Numbered from the stretch's first letter, positions 1 through 8,665 are shown. The stretch is 64,000 nucleotides of DNA from Streptomyces sp. 71268 (GCF_029392895.1 NZ_CP114200.1:587501-651500); one strand, 5' to 3'. The notes: generated by a model not told the origin, from the letters alone. Translations and numbers: made by a program.

Positions 1-223
1 TGCTCGGGGATTCGCGGCGCAGTGCGCGGCGGATCGCCCTGCGGCTGCCGCGCGCCGCCGTGCGCTCGCGCGTGGCGCCGGGTCGGCGCTGGCCTTCGCG
101 GCCTGGTCCGGTGGGGCCGCTCGGGCGCCCGGGGCGGGTGTCGCCCGACCCGGCGGGCTGGCGCCTGCCGGGTCCGTGCCGTCCGTCGTCAGTGGGTGGG
201 CGGTCGTGGGGCGTGGGTGTCAT
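1..223 (-). CDS. N-terminal part of an unidentified gene, cut by left edge
   Basis: An open frame starts at an ATG at 223 and runs leftward without a stop for 74 codons to the window edge. The ATG follows an AAGGGGGAG ribosome-binding site six to eight bases upstream, which is as good as any in the window, and third codon positions are mostly G or C as in neighbouring genes. The visible N-terminus (MTPTPHDRPPTDDG...) is rich in Pro, Gly and Arg and looks disordered, so no family can be named. The upstream 76 bases separate it from the stop of the acetoacetyl-CoA synthetase gene, read in the same direction. In GC-rich DNA a random frame of this length is possible, so the call rests mainly on the ribosome-binding site. 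Confidence 0.45.
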   Translation of the reverse strand, partial: MTPTPHDRPPTDDGRHGPGRRQPAGSGDTRPGRPSGPTGPGREGQRRPGATRERTAARGSRRAIRRALRRESPS

Positions 224-299
224 GGCTCCCCCTTGGCATGTCGGTCAATGCTCACTCACCGTAACCGGGGGGTCTGACAATGGTCGCTGGGCGTGACCG

Positions 300-2318
300 T
301 CAGGCGTTCGCGGTGGAGCGCTCGCGGGCCAGTCGCTCGTAGAAGTGGAGCAGTTCGATGTTGTCCACCGAGCCGGCGTTGACCGCCTTGTCGAGTGCGA
401 CGCCCTGGAGGAGGCGCTTGACCGGGACCTCGATGCGCTTGCCGGTGAGGGTGTGCGGGACGGCCGGGACCTCGATGACCTCGTCGGGGACGTGGCGGGG
501 CGAGAGCTGGGCGCGGATGACGGTCTTGATCTTGTCGCGCAGTTCGTCGTCGAGCGTGGCGCCGGGGGCGAGGTGTACGAAGAGGGGCATCCAGTAGCCG
601 CCGTCGGGTTCCTCCACGCCGATCACGAGGGACTCGCGGATCTCGGGGAGGCGCTCCACGGCCTCGTAGATGTCGGCGGAGCCCATGCGGACGCCCTGCC
701 GGTTGAGGGTGGAGTCGGACCGGCCGTGGATGACGACGCTGCCCCGGGAGGTGCAGGTGATCCAGTCGCCGTGGCGCCAGGCGCCGGGGAACATCTCGAA
801 GTAGCTGTCGCGGTAGCGGCTGCCGTCGGGGTCGTTCCAGAAGTGGACCGGCATGGACGGCATGGGGTTGGTGACGACGAGTTCGCCGACCTCGTCGATG
901 AGCGGCTCGCCCTGCGGGTCCCACGCCTGGAGGTCCGTGCCGAGGCCGGGCGCCTGGAGCTCGCCGATGTAGACGGGGAGGGTGGGGACGGCGCCCGCGA
1001 AGCAGCTACAGACGTCGGTGCCGCCGCTGACCGAGGCGATCCACATGTCGTCGGCGACCTCGTCATGCAGCCAGCGGAAGCCGTCGGGTGGCAGCGGGGA
1101 ACCGGTGGTGGCCACGCACCGCAGGCGGGAGAGGTCGAAGTCGCGGCCCGGGTGCACGTCGGCCTTGCGGCAGGCCATGACGTACGCGGCGGAGGTGCCG
1201 TAGACCGTCGCGCCGGTACGTTCGGCGACCCGCCACTGGGCGCCGGTGTCGGGGTAGCCGGGGCTGCCGTCGTAGAGCACCACGGTCACGCCGGCGAGCA
1301 GGCCGGAGACGAGGAAGTTCCACATCATCCAGCCGGTGGAGGTGAACCAGAAGAAGCGGTCGCCGGGGCCCATGTCGTTGTGCAGGCCGAGTTGCTTGAG
1401 GTGCTCGACGAGGATGCCGCCCTGGGACTGGACGATGGCCTTGGGCAGCCCGGTGGTGCCGGAGGAGTAGAGGACCCACAGCGGGTGGTCGAAGGGGACC
1501 GGCTCGAAGACGGGCTCGGTGTCGGCGGCGGTGAGGTCGTCCCAGAGCAGGGTGCCGCCGGGGGCGGGGGTGCCGAGGAGCGGGATGTGGACGACGGCGC
1601 GCAGCGAGGGCAGTTCGCGGCGCAGCTCGGCGACGGTCTCCGCGCGGTCGTGTTCCTTGCCGCCGTAGCGGTAGCCGTCGATGGTGAACAGGACGACCGG
1701 CTCGACCTGCTGGAAGCGGTCGAGGACGCTGCGGGCGCCGAAGTCGGGGGCGCAGGAGGTCCAGACGGCTCCGACCGCGGCGCTGGCCAGGAGCGCGACC
1801 GTGGCCTGCGGGATGTTGGGTACGTAGCCGCTGACGCGGTCGCCGGGGCGTACTCCGAGGCGGCGCAGTTCGGCGGCGAGCGAGCCCACCTGGCGGCGTA
1901 GCTCGGACCAGCTCACCGGGGTGGGTTCGTGGGTCTCGTCGACGTACAGCAGGGCGGGCTCGTCGGCGCGGGCGGGGTCCTGCGCCGCGCGTAGGGCGTG
2001 CTCCGCGTAGTTGAGGGTGGCGCCGGGGAACCAGCGGGCGCCGGGCATGGCGCTGTCGGCGAGCACCGTCTCGTACGGGGTGGTGAAGCGCACGTCGAAC
2101 CACTTCGTGACCGCTTCCCAGAACTCCGGCAGGCGCTCCACGGACCAGCGGTGCAGGGCGGCGTAGCTGGCGACCGGGTCGCCGGGGGTGGCGGCGGGCG
2201 CTCCGTACCGCTCGGCGGCCCAGCTCTGGAAGCGGGTGACCTGGGCCTGCGCGATGCGGTCGGGGCCGGGCCGCCACAGGGGTTCCGGCTGGGCTGCTGA
2301 CTGCGGTGCGGTGGTCAT
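300..2318 (-). CDS. acetoacetate--CoA ligase (acetoacetyl-CoA synthetase)
   Basis: The 672-residue protein is a member of the ANL adenylating superfamily and should activate acetoacetate to acetoacetyl-CoA with ATP, in the cytoplasm. It shows the AMP-binding P-loop signature YSSGTTGLPKAIVQSQGG near residue 285, the acetyl-CoA-synthetase-like N-terminus with LNYAEH (the ACAS_N region), the adenylation motif around GWMMWNF, and the C-terminal lysine segment TLTGKRIEVPVKRLL. Length and the WFPGATLNYAEHAL block match the acetoacetyl-CoA synthetase branch rather than acetyl-CoA synthetase. The ATG at 2318 is preceded by GGGAG. It is divergent from the GH31 gene and probably monocistronic. It may feed ketone bodies or polyketide/hydroxybutyrate-derived acetoacetate back into acetyl-CoA; that role is inferred. 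Confidence 0.93.
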   Translation of the reverse strand: MTTAPQSAAQPEPLWRPGPDRIAQAQVTRFQSWAAERYGAPAATPGDPVASYAALHRWSVERLPEFWEAVTKWFDVRFTTPYETVLADSAMPGARWFPGATLNYAEHALRAAQDPARADEPALLYVDETHEPTPVSWSELRRQVGSLAAELRRLGVRPGDRVSGYVPNIPQATVALLASAAVGAVWTSCAPDFGARSVLDRFQQVEPVVLFTIDGYRYGGKEHDRAETVAELRRELPSLRAVVHIPLLGTPAPGGTLLWDDLTAADTEPVFEPVPFDHPLWVLYSSGTTGLPKAIVQSQGGILVEHLKQLGLHNDMGPGDRFFWFTSTGWMMWNFLVSGLLAGVTVVLYDGSPGYPDTGAQWRVAERTGATVYGTSAAYVMACRKADVHPGRDFDLSRLRCVATTGSPLPPDGFRWLHDEVADDMWIASVSGGTDVCSCFAGAVPTLPVYIGELQAPGLGTDLQAWDPQGEPLIDEVGELVVTNPMPSMPVHFWNDPDGSRYRDSYFEMFPGAWRHGDWITCTSRGSVVIHGRSDSTLNRQGVRMGSADIYEAVERLPEIRESLVIGVEEPDGGYWMPLFVHLAPGATLDDELRDKIKTVIRAQLSPRHVPDEVIEVPAVPHTLTGKRIEVPVKRLLQGVALDKAVNAGSVDNIELLHFYERLARERSTANA

Positions 2319-2700
2319 CTCGGCTCCCGGACTCGGCGCGTGGTGTGCGTCCGCTCGCGCACGGGCGCGGGCCCCGGTGTGTGGTGGGGCGCGCGGGCGT
2401 GACGCGGCTCAGCAGGACGATGCCATGTGATCGACATCCGCACCAGAGCAGTCCGGTCTCCGCGTCGGCGTGCGGGGCCGGGCCGTCCACGGTGACGCGG
2501 TGGGTCGCGACCGGCGGGTGGCGGGGCGGAGTGGCCTTCGCTGAGGGGTGCGGGCGGGCACAGGACGGATGCGGTTTCGGCCAGTTCATGAGGCGCGCCG
2601 GGGCGCAAGGTCACAGGTTGGTGTGGGGCTCGGGTGACAACGGGTGAACGACAGTTGAACGAAGCGTCTGGCCGGTCCCGGCAGTGGCAGGGTGATCAGC
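2319..2700. other. divergent intergenic region
   Basis: This 382-base gap separates the leftward acetoacetyl-CoA synthetase gene from the rightward GH31 gene and must carry both promoters. I see no convincing -35/-10 pair, operator or short gene in it. Confidence 0.4.
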
Positions 2701-5073
2701 ATGGATGCGCGTGACCTGGTGCGGTCGGTGAAAGTGATCGGTTCGGCGCGGGGGCGGCGGACCGTACGGGCCGCGTGGCGAAGGGAACGCGTGGACGCGG
2801 CCGGACTGCCCCGGTCGGGTCCCGAACGGGCCCGCGTACCGGGTCTGGCCGAGGGTGCGGAGCCGCAGCCGGGGGGCGGCGTGGTGCGGTTCGCGCGTTC
2901 GTCGCTGCGGGTGCGGGTGGCGGCCGGGGGCGCGGTCTTCTGCGGCTGGGACGGGGCAACGCCCGAACCCTCGTACGCGTTGGCCGGATCGTGCCCCGAG
3001 GTGGACCAGCGGGCGTTCCTCGAACCCGACACGGAGGACGGGTGGCGGGTGGTGTCCGAGCGGGTGACGGTGACGGTGTCCCGGCACGGGGCGGTCGCAG
3101 TGCGCACGCCGGGCGGGGTCGTGCTGCGGCGCGAGCTGCCGCCGCGCTGGTGGGAGCCCGCGGCCGGCCCAGCGGACGGGGCGTGGCCGCGCTGGACGCA
3201 GCGTTCGGTGGTGGCGCCGGACGCCCGGTGCTTCGGGTTGGGAGGGCGCTCGGCGGGCCCCCGGCTGCGGAGCGGGACGTACCGGTTGTGGAACACCGAC
3301 CCCGGCGGGGCCTTCGAGCCGCCGGACGACCCGCTGTACCTGACGATGCCGGTGCAGCTCGTGGTGGCCGACGCGGGCAGCCACCTGATCTTCCACGACA
3401 ACACCTGGGACGGCGCGGTGACGCTGCGCGAGGGCGTGGAGGGCCAGGGGTCGGGACACGACCGGCCGGGCCGCTGCGAGGTGCGGATGGAGGGCGGCCC
3501 GCTGCGCTACTGGGTGATAGCGGGCACTCCGGCGCGGGTGCTGCGCAGTTGGGCGCGGTTGACCGGCTCGCCCGCGCTGCCGCCGCCGTGGGCGCTCGGC
3601 TACCACCACGCCCGCTGGGGTTTCGGCAGCGAGCGGGAGGTACGTCGGGTGGTCGCGGGCTATCTGGAGCGTGGCCTTCCGCTGTCGGCGGTGCACCTGG
3701 ACATCGACCACCACGACGGCCACCGGGTGTTCACGGTGGACCGCGAGCGCTTCCCCGACCTGCCGCGACTGGCGGCGGACCTCGCCGACGACGGCGTGCG
3801 GCTGGTCTCCATCGTCGACCCGGCGGTCAAGGCGGAGCCGGGCAATCCGGTCTACGACGCGGGGGTCGCGGCCGGCGCCTTCGTACGGGACGGGGCCGGG
3901 CGCGAGGTGCGCGGCGAGGTGTGGGCCGGCGAGTCGGCGTTCCCCGACTTCACCGACCCGCGGACGCGCGCGTGGTGGGGCGAGTGGTACGGCGAACGGC
4001 TCGCGCAGGGCTTCGCCGGGGTGTGGCACGACATGAACGAGCCGGTGTCCTTCGCGGCGTTCGGCGACCCCACGCTGCCGCTGTCGGCGCGGCACGCCCT
4101 TGAGGGGCGGGGCGGTGACCACCGCGAGGCGCACAACGTCTACGGGCTCGCGATGGCCCGCGCCGGCTACGAGGCGCTACGTGAGCTGCGCCCTGAGCAG
4201 CGCCCGTTCCTCTTCTCGCGCTCCGGCTGGGCGGGGCTCCAGCGGTACGGGGGCACCTGGTCGGGCGATGTCAGCACCGGTTGGCCGGGGTTGCGGGCGT
4301 CGCTGGCGCTGGTGCTCGGCCTCGGCCTGTGCGGGGTGCCGTACTCGGGCCCGGACGTGGGCGGGTTCACCGGCTCGCCGTCCCCTGAGCTGTATCTGCG
4401 CTGGTTCCAACTGGCCTCCTATCTACCGCTGTTCCGTACCCACTCGGCGATCACGGCGGGGCGGCGGGAGCCGTGGGAGTTCGGGCCCGAGGTGTTGGAG
4501 CACGCGCGGGCCGCGCTGCACGAGCGGCAGCGGCTGGCGCCGTACTTCCTGACCCTGGCCCACCTCGCGCACCGCACGGGCGCGCCGTACGTGCGCCCCC
4601 TGTGGTGGCGCTGGCCGCAGGACCGCGCGCTGCGCGACTGCGAGGACGCCTTCCTGCTCGGGGACTCGCTACTCGTCGCGCCGGTTTTTGAACCGGGCGT
4701 GCGCCAGCGCACGGTGCGGTTGCCGCGCGGGCGCTGGTACGACCAGGCGACCGGGCAGGCGTACGAGGGGCCGGGGCGGATCGTGGTGGACGCGCCGCTG
4801 TCGCGGGTTCCGGTGCTGGTGCGGGCGGGGTCGGTGGTGCCGGTGGTGGGTGAGCGGGGCGAGACCGAGCTTGAGGTGTGGGCGCCGATGGTCGGGCGCA
4901 CCGGTGGCGGGGTGTTGATCACCGAGACGGGCGACGGCTGGGACGAGGCGACGGAGGTGCGGTTCACCACGCGGATGCGCGGGGAGCGGGTGGCGGTGGA
5001 GCGGGAGGGCCCGGAGGACGTGAAGTACGCGATGCGGGTGCGCGGGGACGCGATCGGCCTGGTGACGCCCTGA
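2701..5073 (+). CDS. glycoside hydrolase family 31 (alpha-glucosidase/alpha-xylosidase type)
   Basis: This 790-residue protein is a GH31 retaining alpha-glycosidase. The catalytic nucleophile is the first Asp of WHDMNEP (about residue 444) and the acid/base Asp is in WSGDVSTGWPG (about residue 523); GWGGLQRYGG-type and GADVGGF-like (PDVGGFTG) barrel segments follow in the usual order. An N-terminal beta-sandwich (GH31 N-domain, about 30-290) precedes the barrel, and a beta-sandwich tail follows. No signal peptide is visible, so it is likely cytoplasmic and acts on imported oligosaccharides. I prefer the ATG at 2701 over the GTG at 2692 because GCAGGG lies about nine bases upstream of it. It has no sugar-transport genes next to it, so the substrate cannot be fixed. 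Confidence 0.9.
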   Translation: MDARDLVRSVKVIGSARGRRTVRAAWRRERVDAAGLPRSGPERARVPGLAEGAEPQPGGGVVRFARSSLRVRVAAGGAVFCGWDGATPEPSYALAGSCPEVDQRAFLEPDTEDGWRVVSERVTVTVSRHGAVAVRTPGGVVLRRELPPRWWEPAAGPADGAWPRWTQRSVVAPDARCFGLGGRSAGPRLRSGTYRLWNTDPGGAFEPPDDPLYLTMPVQLVVADAGSHLIFHDNTWDGAVTLREGVEGQGSGHDRPGRCEVRMEGGPLRYWVIAGTPARVLRSWARLTGSPALPPPWALGYHHARWGFGSEREVRRVVAGYLERGLPLSAVHLDIDHHDGHRVFTVDRERFPDLPRLAADLADDGVRLVSIVDPAVKAEPGNPVYDAGVAAGAFVRDGAGREVRGEVWAGESAFPDFTDPRTRAWWGEWYGERLAQGFAGVWHDMNEPVSFAAFGDPTLPLSARHALEGRGGDHREAHNVYGLAMARAGYEALRELRPEQRPFLFSRSGWAGLQRYGGTWSGDVSTGWPGLRASLALVLGLGLCGVPYSGPDVGGFTGSPSPELYLRWFQLASYLPLFRTHSAITAGRREPWEFGPEVLEHARAALHERQRLAPYFLTLAHLAHRTGAPYVRPLWWRWPQDRALRDCEDAFLLGDSLLVAPVFEPGVRQRTVRLPRGRWYDQATGQAYEGPGRIVVDAPLSRVPVLVRAGSVVPVVGERGETELEVWAPMVGRTGGGVLITETGDGWDEATEVRFTTRMRGERVAVEREGPEDVKYAMRVRGDAIGLVTP

Positions 5074-5114
5074 GGGACCGCCTCCGGCGGCGGAGTCTCC
5101 TCTCATGGCGGGGC

Positions 5115-5176
5115 GCGTCCCCTGGCCGCGTGCGTCCCCTGGCCCGATGCCCCCCGTGGCGGGGCGTCCCCTGACC
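5115..5176 (+). repeat. three copies of GCGTCCCCTGRCC
   Basis: The short convergent gap after the GH31 gene contains GCGTCCCCTGGCC at 5115-5127 and 5132-5144 and GCGTCCCCTGACC at 5164-5176. Spacings are 17 and 32 bases. They do not form an obvious hairpin. Function unknown; slippage in GC-rich DNA is the simplest explanation. Confidence 0.6.
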
Positions 5177-5213
5177 CGACGCGATCGGGTGCCGGGACCG
5201 GCTGGCGCCGGTG

Positions 5214-6023
5214 TCAGCGCCGGCCGGGGAGGGAGGCCCGCGAGACGGGGAAGTCGAAGTAGGTGTCGGGGAAGGGCTCGGGCTGGTACGTGAAGTGCCA
5301 CCACTCCTCGGGCAGGTTGCGGAAGCCCGCCTTCTCCAGGGTGTCCTTCAGCAGCAGTCGGTTGGCGCGCTGCTCCCCCACCACGCGCGGGTCCAGCGTG
5401 TGCGAGAGGGTGTCGAAGCAGTCGAAGCCCGTGCCCGTGTCCACGGCGTTGTCGGGGAAACGCTCGGCCCGCGGCGCGTAGCAGGGGACCAGTGGCTCGC
5501 CGGGGATGTAGGGGCGGGTGGGTTTGGCCGGCAGTTTGACGAGGGTCAGGTCGACGGTCGAGCCGCGGCTGTGCCCGGACTTCTCGGCGATGTAGCCGTC
5601 CTCGAAGAGCCGGCTCTTGTCGACCCGTGGGTAGAACTCCGCCTTCATGCGCTGGTCGTCCAGGTCCTTCGCCCACCGTACGAAGTGGTTCACGGCGCGC
5701 TGCGGGCGGTAGCAGTCGTAGACCTTGAGCGAGTAACCCTGGCGCAGCAGGGTGCGTTGGGCCCGGTGCAGGGCTCGTGCGGCGGGCGCGGTGAGGATGC
5801 ACAGGGGCTGGCGGTAGCCGGCGATACGGGTGCCCACGAAGTTGTGCGGCGTGACGTAGCGCATCTCCTGGCGGATGGTGGGGTCGACGTCCTGGAGGGC
5901 CACGAACTCCCGTGGCGCGCGCGGCTCGTGTGACGCTTGGGCCGCCGGGGGCGCGGCGACGACGGTGAACAGGGCGGCGACTCCCGCGGCGAGCGTGCGC
6001 ACGGCGGCGTTCCATCGAGACAT
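5214..6023 (-). CDS. secreted D-alanyl-D-alanine dipeptidase, VanX/DdpX type (peptidase M15D)
   Basis: The 269-residue protein belongs to the VanX/DdpX zinc dipeptidases that cut D-Ala-D-Ala. Zinc ligands and catalytic residues are visible in SGHSRGSTVDLT (His151, Asp158) and EEWWHFTY (Glu240 catalytic base, His243), and the substrate-binding Arg of YDCYRPQRA is present. A signal peptide spans about residues 1-30 (basic start, then LAAGVAALFTVVAAPPAAQA). The start at 6023 gives this signal peptide; a longer frame back to 6122 would bury it. There is no VanH/VanA/VanRS next to it, so a role in cell-wall turnover or scavenging of D-Ala-D-Ala is more likely than glycopeptide resistance, but that is inference. 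Confidence 0.9.
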   Translation of the reverse strand: MSRWNAAVRTLAAGVAALFTVVAAPPAAQASHEPRAPREFVALQDVDPTIRQEMRYVTPHNFVGTRIAGYRQPLCILTAPAARALHRAQRTLLRQGYSLKVYDCYRPQRAVNHFVRWAKDLDDQRMKAEFYPRVDKSRLFEDGYIAEKSGHSRGSTVDLTLVKLPAKPTRPYIPGEPLVPCYAPRAERFPDNAVDTGTGFDCFDTLSHTLDPRVVGEQRANRLLLKDTLEKAGFRNLPEEWWHFTYQPEPFPDTYFDFPVSRASLPGRR

Positions 6024-6243
6024 GCCCCCAGGGTCTACCAGCCGACCGCGCTGGCCGAAAGGGGTGGTCGGCCGATTCCCGGGCATCGGCCCGCACCGGA
6101 ACTCGCACGGCGCCGCGCGCAACCGGGGCGCGCGAGGTCTTGGGGAGGCCCGATCGCGGACGCGCCCGTGCGCACGGGAGTTGTCGCGCGTGACCGGCCG
6201 GACGGAACCACCCCCGTGGACCCCGCCCGGCCGGTCACGTTGA

Positions 6244-6280
6244 AGTGGACGCGGCAGGTCGATCGCTGGTTGCGTCCACT
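6244..6280. promoter_or_regulatory. inverted repeat AGTGGACGC-N19-GCGTCCACT
   Basis: Two perfect nine-base arms (6244-6252 and 6272-6280) face each other across 19 bases, ending 11 bases before the ATG of the DUF962 gene. The arm spacing and position suit an operator bound by a dimeric regulator, or a cruciform near the ribosome-binding site. No cognate regulator is adjacent. Confidence 0.45.
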
Positions 6281-6291
6281 ACGGTGCGGGG

Positions 6292-6687
6292 ATGGACGAG
6301 CAGAGCCCCGCCTCCTATGACGCGTTCTGGCCCTACTACGTGGCGATGCACTCGCGTCCCGCGACACGCTGGGTCCACCTGGCCGGGACGCTGGGCGGCC
6401 TCGCCGTCGCGGCGTACGGCCTCGGGCGCGGGCGCCGTCGATGGGCGTTGGCCCTGCCGTTGCTCGGGTACGGCACGGCCTGGCCCGCGCACTTCCTCAT
6501 CGAGGGCAACAATCCGGCCACCTTCGGGCATCCGCTGTGGTCGCTGCGCGGCGACGGGCGGATGATCGCGATGATGCTGACCGGGCGGGACGCGGAGCTG
6601 TCCCGGATCGCCCGCGCGTGGCTGGCGGCACATCCCGAGCGGGACCACCGACGGAGCGCGGGGACCGCGCTCGGCGAGGCGGGCTGA
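6292..6687 (+). CDS. DUF962 / Mpo1-like membrane protein
   Basis: The 131-residue product matches the DUF962 (YGL010w/Mpo1-like) family: SYDAFWPYYVAMHSRPATRWVHLAGT at the N-terminus and AWPAHFLIEGNNPATFGHPLWSL in the middle are the family's hallmark blocks with conserved His residues. Two hydrophobic segments (about 30-45 and 51-67) suggest a small integral membrane protein. Yeast Mpo1 is an iron-dependent dioxygenase acting on 2-hydroxy fatty acids; whether bacterial members do the same is not known to me. It is monocistronic, downstream of a candidate operator and divergent from the VanX-type gene. Confidence 0.85.
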   Translation: MDEQSPASYDAFWPYYVAMHSRPATRWVHLAGTLGGLAVAAYGLGRGRRRWALALPLLGYGTAWPAHFLIEGNNPATFGHPLWSLRGDGRMIAMMLTGRDAELSRIARAWLAAHPERDHRRSAGTALGEAG

Positions 6688-6754
6688 GAGCGGCGAGGAC
6701 CGGGAACGGCGCGGACTGCGTGCGGTGCGGATTGAGAACGGCGCGGGCCGTGTG

Positions 6755-6775
6755 CCGTACGGGAGAACCGTACGG
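6755..6775. repeat. two CCGTACGG palindromes separated by GAGAA
   Basis: CCGTACGG occurs at 6755-6762 and again at 6768-6775. Each copy is self-complementary, and the two can also pair as an eight-base stem with a five-base loop. It could act as a hairpin just downstream of the DUF962 gene or as a binding site. Confidence 0.5.
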
Positions 6776-6998
6776 GCGCCGGAGTGCGCGGGGCGGCGGT
6801 GCGGTCGGTGCGGCAACTCCTGCGACATCTGGCCACCCGGCGATACCGGAGTGACGGACGGGTGTTGCGGACGCGGCGGCCACGTGGCGCGGCGGTGTTC
6901 CCGACCTTGACGGCCCATCAGGGCAGGACAACACTGCCCGTGGCGGGCGCCGTTCTACGCGGATAGCTTCGCTCCACGGCGAGTGGGGCGCACCCTGT

Positions 6999-7033
6999 CG
7001 GCGGTGGGCCGGGCCAGACCGGCGGTGGGCCGG
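6999..7033 (+). promoter_or_regulatory. direct repeat CGGCGGTGGGCCGG, 21-base period, upstream of glpF
   Basis: Identical 14-mers at 6999-7012 and 7020-7033 are spaced 21 bases apart, two turns of the helix, and lie about 155-190 bases upstream of the glpF start. This is the geometry of tandem activator or repressor sites. Streptomyces glycerol genes are classically controlled by an IclR-type regulator (GylR), but I cannot link this repeat to it. Confidence 0.35.
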
Positions 7034-7186
7034 TGTGCGGCGGCCCACGCCCCTCGCGGGTGGGCGCCCGCCTCGCGGCCCGCTGGGGTGGGCGTCCGGG
7101 TTCGCCACGGCGCCGTGGTCGCGAGCGATCCCCGCACACAGGGCCGAGGGCCGGCGGTGGCCCGGGCGCGAGGGCTGAGGAGCCGC

Positions 7187-7918
7187 ATGAGCTATTCCCA
7201 GGGTGACATCTTCGTCGGCGAGACCATCGGCACCGCCATCCTGATCCTGTTCGGGGCCGGGGTGTGCGCCGCCGTCAACCTCAAGCGCTCGAAGGCCAGG
7301 TCGGCGGGGTGGGTCGCCATCGCCTTCGGCTGGGGGTTCGGCGTCATGGCCGGGGCGTACACGGCCGGGCCGCTCTCCGGCGGCCACCTCAATCCGGCGG
7401 TGACCGTCGGCATCGCGGTGGACACCGGCGAGTGGGCCGACGTTCCGGTCTACCTCGCCGGCCAGTTCGTCGGGGCGCTGATCGGCGCCGGGCTCGCGTA
7501 CGTGGCGTACTACGCGCAGTTCGCCGCCAACAGCGACCCCACGGACGCGCAGCCGACGTTGGGGATCTTCGCGACGATCCCCGAGGTCAGGCACCCGGTC
7601 GCCAATCTGCTGAGCGAGATCGTCGCGACCCTGGCCCTGGTGCTGCCGTTGCTCGCCTTCGGGCTCGACGACGGCATCGGCGAGTCGGGCACCAAGACGC
7701 TGCTCGTCGCGTTCCTCGTGGTCGGCATCGGCCTCTCGCTCGGCGGGCCGACCGGGTACGCCATCAACCCGGCCCGCGACCTGGCGCCCCGCGCCGCGCA
7801 CGCGCTGCTGCCCATACCGAACAAGGGCACGTCGGACTGGGGTTACGCGTGGGTACCGGTGGCCGGCCCGCTGGTCGGAGCGGTGTTGGCGGGGCTCGTC
7901 TTCAACGCGGCGTTCTGA
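7187..7918 (+). CDS. glpF: MIP-family channel, glycerol facilitator type
   Basis: The 243-residue protein has the two aquaporin half-helix motifs, NPAVTVG (about residue 68) and NPARDLAPR (about residue 193), with six hydrophobic segments around them. The Asp right after the second NPA-Arg (NPARD) and the [13 protein letters not shown] context place it with aquaglyceroporins such as GlpF rather than water-specific aquaporins. The ATG at 7187 is preceded by AGGAG and gives a normal N-terminus that starts just before the first membrane helix; a longer frame back to 6983 would add 68 low-complexity residues. Unlike the usual glpFKD operon there is no glycerol kinase or dehydrogenase next to it; a rho-independent hairpin follows. 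Confidence 0.9.
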   Translation: MSYSQGDIFVGETIGTAILILFGAGVCAAVNLKRSKARSAGWVAIAFGWGFGVMAGAYTAGPLSGGHLNPAVTVGIAVDTGEWADVPVYLAGQFVGALIGAGLAYVAYYAQFAANSDPTDAQPTLGIFATIPEVRHPVANLLSEIVATLALVLPLLAFGLDDGIGESGTKTLLVAFLVVGIGLSLGGPTGYAINPARDLAPRAAHALLPIPNKGTSDWGYAWVPVAGPLVGAVLAGLVFNAAF

Positions 7919-7952
7919 GTGAGCGCGGCCGGCCCGTGTGGCCGGCGCGACG

Positions 7953-7993
7953 GTGACGCCGTGACGTCGCGAGGCCGTGACGCCGTGACGTCG
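7953..7993 (+). repeat. direct repeat GTGACGCCGTGACGTCG, 24-base period
   Basis: The same 17-mer occurs at 7953-7969 and 7977-7993, between the glpF stop and the terminator hairpin. It contains the shorter repeated word GTGACG as well. No function is evident. Confidence 0.6.
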
Positions 7994-8007
7994 TGACAAC
8001 GCGCGAA

Positions 8008-8037
8008 GGCCCGCACCCCTGGCCTGGGGTGCGGGCC
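8008..8037. terminator. bidirectional hairpin terminator between glpF and cvnD
   Basis: GGCCCGCACCCC (8008-8019) and GGGGTGCGGGCC (8026-8037) form a perfect 12-bp stem with a six-base loop, sited between two convergent genes. Confidence 0.85.
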
Positions 8038-8056
8038 CGCCGCGTCGTGGAGCCGG

Positions 8057-8665
8057 TCAGCCACCGGCTGCCTGCCGCTGTTCGGCGGCGATCTTCATGG
8101 CGTGCTCGACCACCGAGATGAGCACGCTCTTGGTCGACTCGCGCTGCCGCGCGTCGCAGAGCATCACGGGAACGTCAGGGTCCAGGTCGAGCGCGTCGCG
8201 CACGCTCTCCTCCGGGAACCTGGTCGCCCCGTCGAAGCAGTTCACCGCCACGGTGAAGGCGATGCCGCGCCGCTCGAAGTAGTCGACGGCGGCGAAGCAG
8301 TCCTCCAGGCGTCGGGTGTCGGCCAGCACCACCGCGCCCAGCGCGCCGGTCGCCAACTCGTCCCACAGGAACCAGAAGCGGTCCTGCCCCGGCGTACCGA
8401 AGAGGTAGAGCACGAGGTCCTCGCGGAGCGTGATGCGCCCGAAGTCCATGGCCACGGTGGTGGTCGTCTTGCCCTCCACCCCGCCGATGTCGTCGACCGG
8501 ACGGCCGGCCTCGCTGAGCAGTTCCTCGGTACGCAGCGGCTTGATCTCGCTCACCGCGCCCACCAGCGTCGTCTTGCCGGCGCCGAAACCCCCAGCTACC
8601 AGGATCTTCAGCGTTACTGGGTCGACAACACCGGAACGGCCGCGGTCAGAGTGCCCGAAGACCAT
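8057..8665 (-). CDS. cvnD: conservon GTP-binding protein CvnD
   Basis: The 202-residue protein has a P-loop GGFGAGKTT at about residues 25-33 and the TPGQDRFWFLWDEL block (switch/G3 region) of the small GTPase-like CvnD family. CvnD is the output GTPase of actinobacterial conservons and associates with membrane-bound CvnA-B-C. It is the last gene of a four-gene operon; its start overlaps the end of cvnC by 20 bases, which indicates translational coupling. A hairpin terminator follows. Conservons modulate antibiotic production and aerial growth in S. coelicolor, which is family knowledge rather than something seen here. Confidence 0.95.
   Translation of the reverse strand: MVFGHSDRGRSGVVDPVTLKILVAGGFGAGKTTLVGAVSEIKPLRTEELLSEAGRPVDDIGGVEGKTTTTVAMDFGRITLREDLVLYLFGTPGQDRFWFLWDELATGALGAVVLADTRRLEDCFAAVDYFERRGIAFTVAVNCFDGATRFPEESVRDALDLDPDVPVMLCDARQRESTKSVLISVVEHAMKIAAEQRQAAGG

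Larger units (their letters stand above)
6688..7186. other. upstream region of the glycerol-facilitator gene
   Basis: This 499-base gap holds no convincing gene. It contains two copies of the palindrome CCGTACGG, a 14-base direct repeat just upstream of glpF, and a weak possible promoter TTGACG (6907-6912), 17 bases, AACACT (6930-6935). A regulated leader is plausible because the gap is long for this window. Confidence 0.4.

Noticed and set aside
345..1901. Long open frame of 518 codons on the plus strand inside the acetoacetyl-CoA synthetase gene
   Set aside because: It is the antisense shadow of a clear enzyme gene; its product is low-complexity Val/Gly/Ala/Asp-rich with no motif.
5214..6023. 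Glycopeptide resistance by the VanX-type dipeptidase
   Set aside because: No vanH, vanA/B ligase or vanRS genes are nearby, and secreted VanX-like proteins are common in streptomycetes as wall-turnover enzymes.
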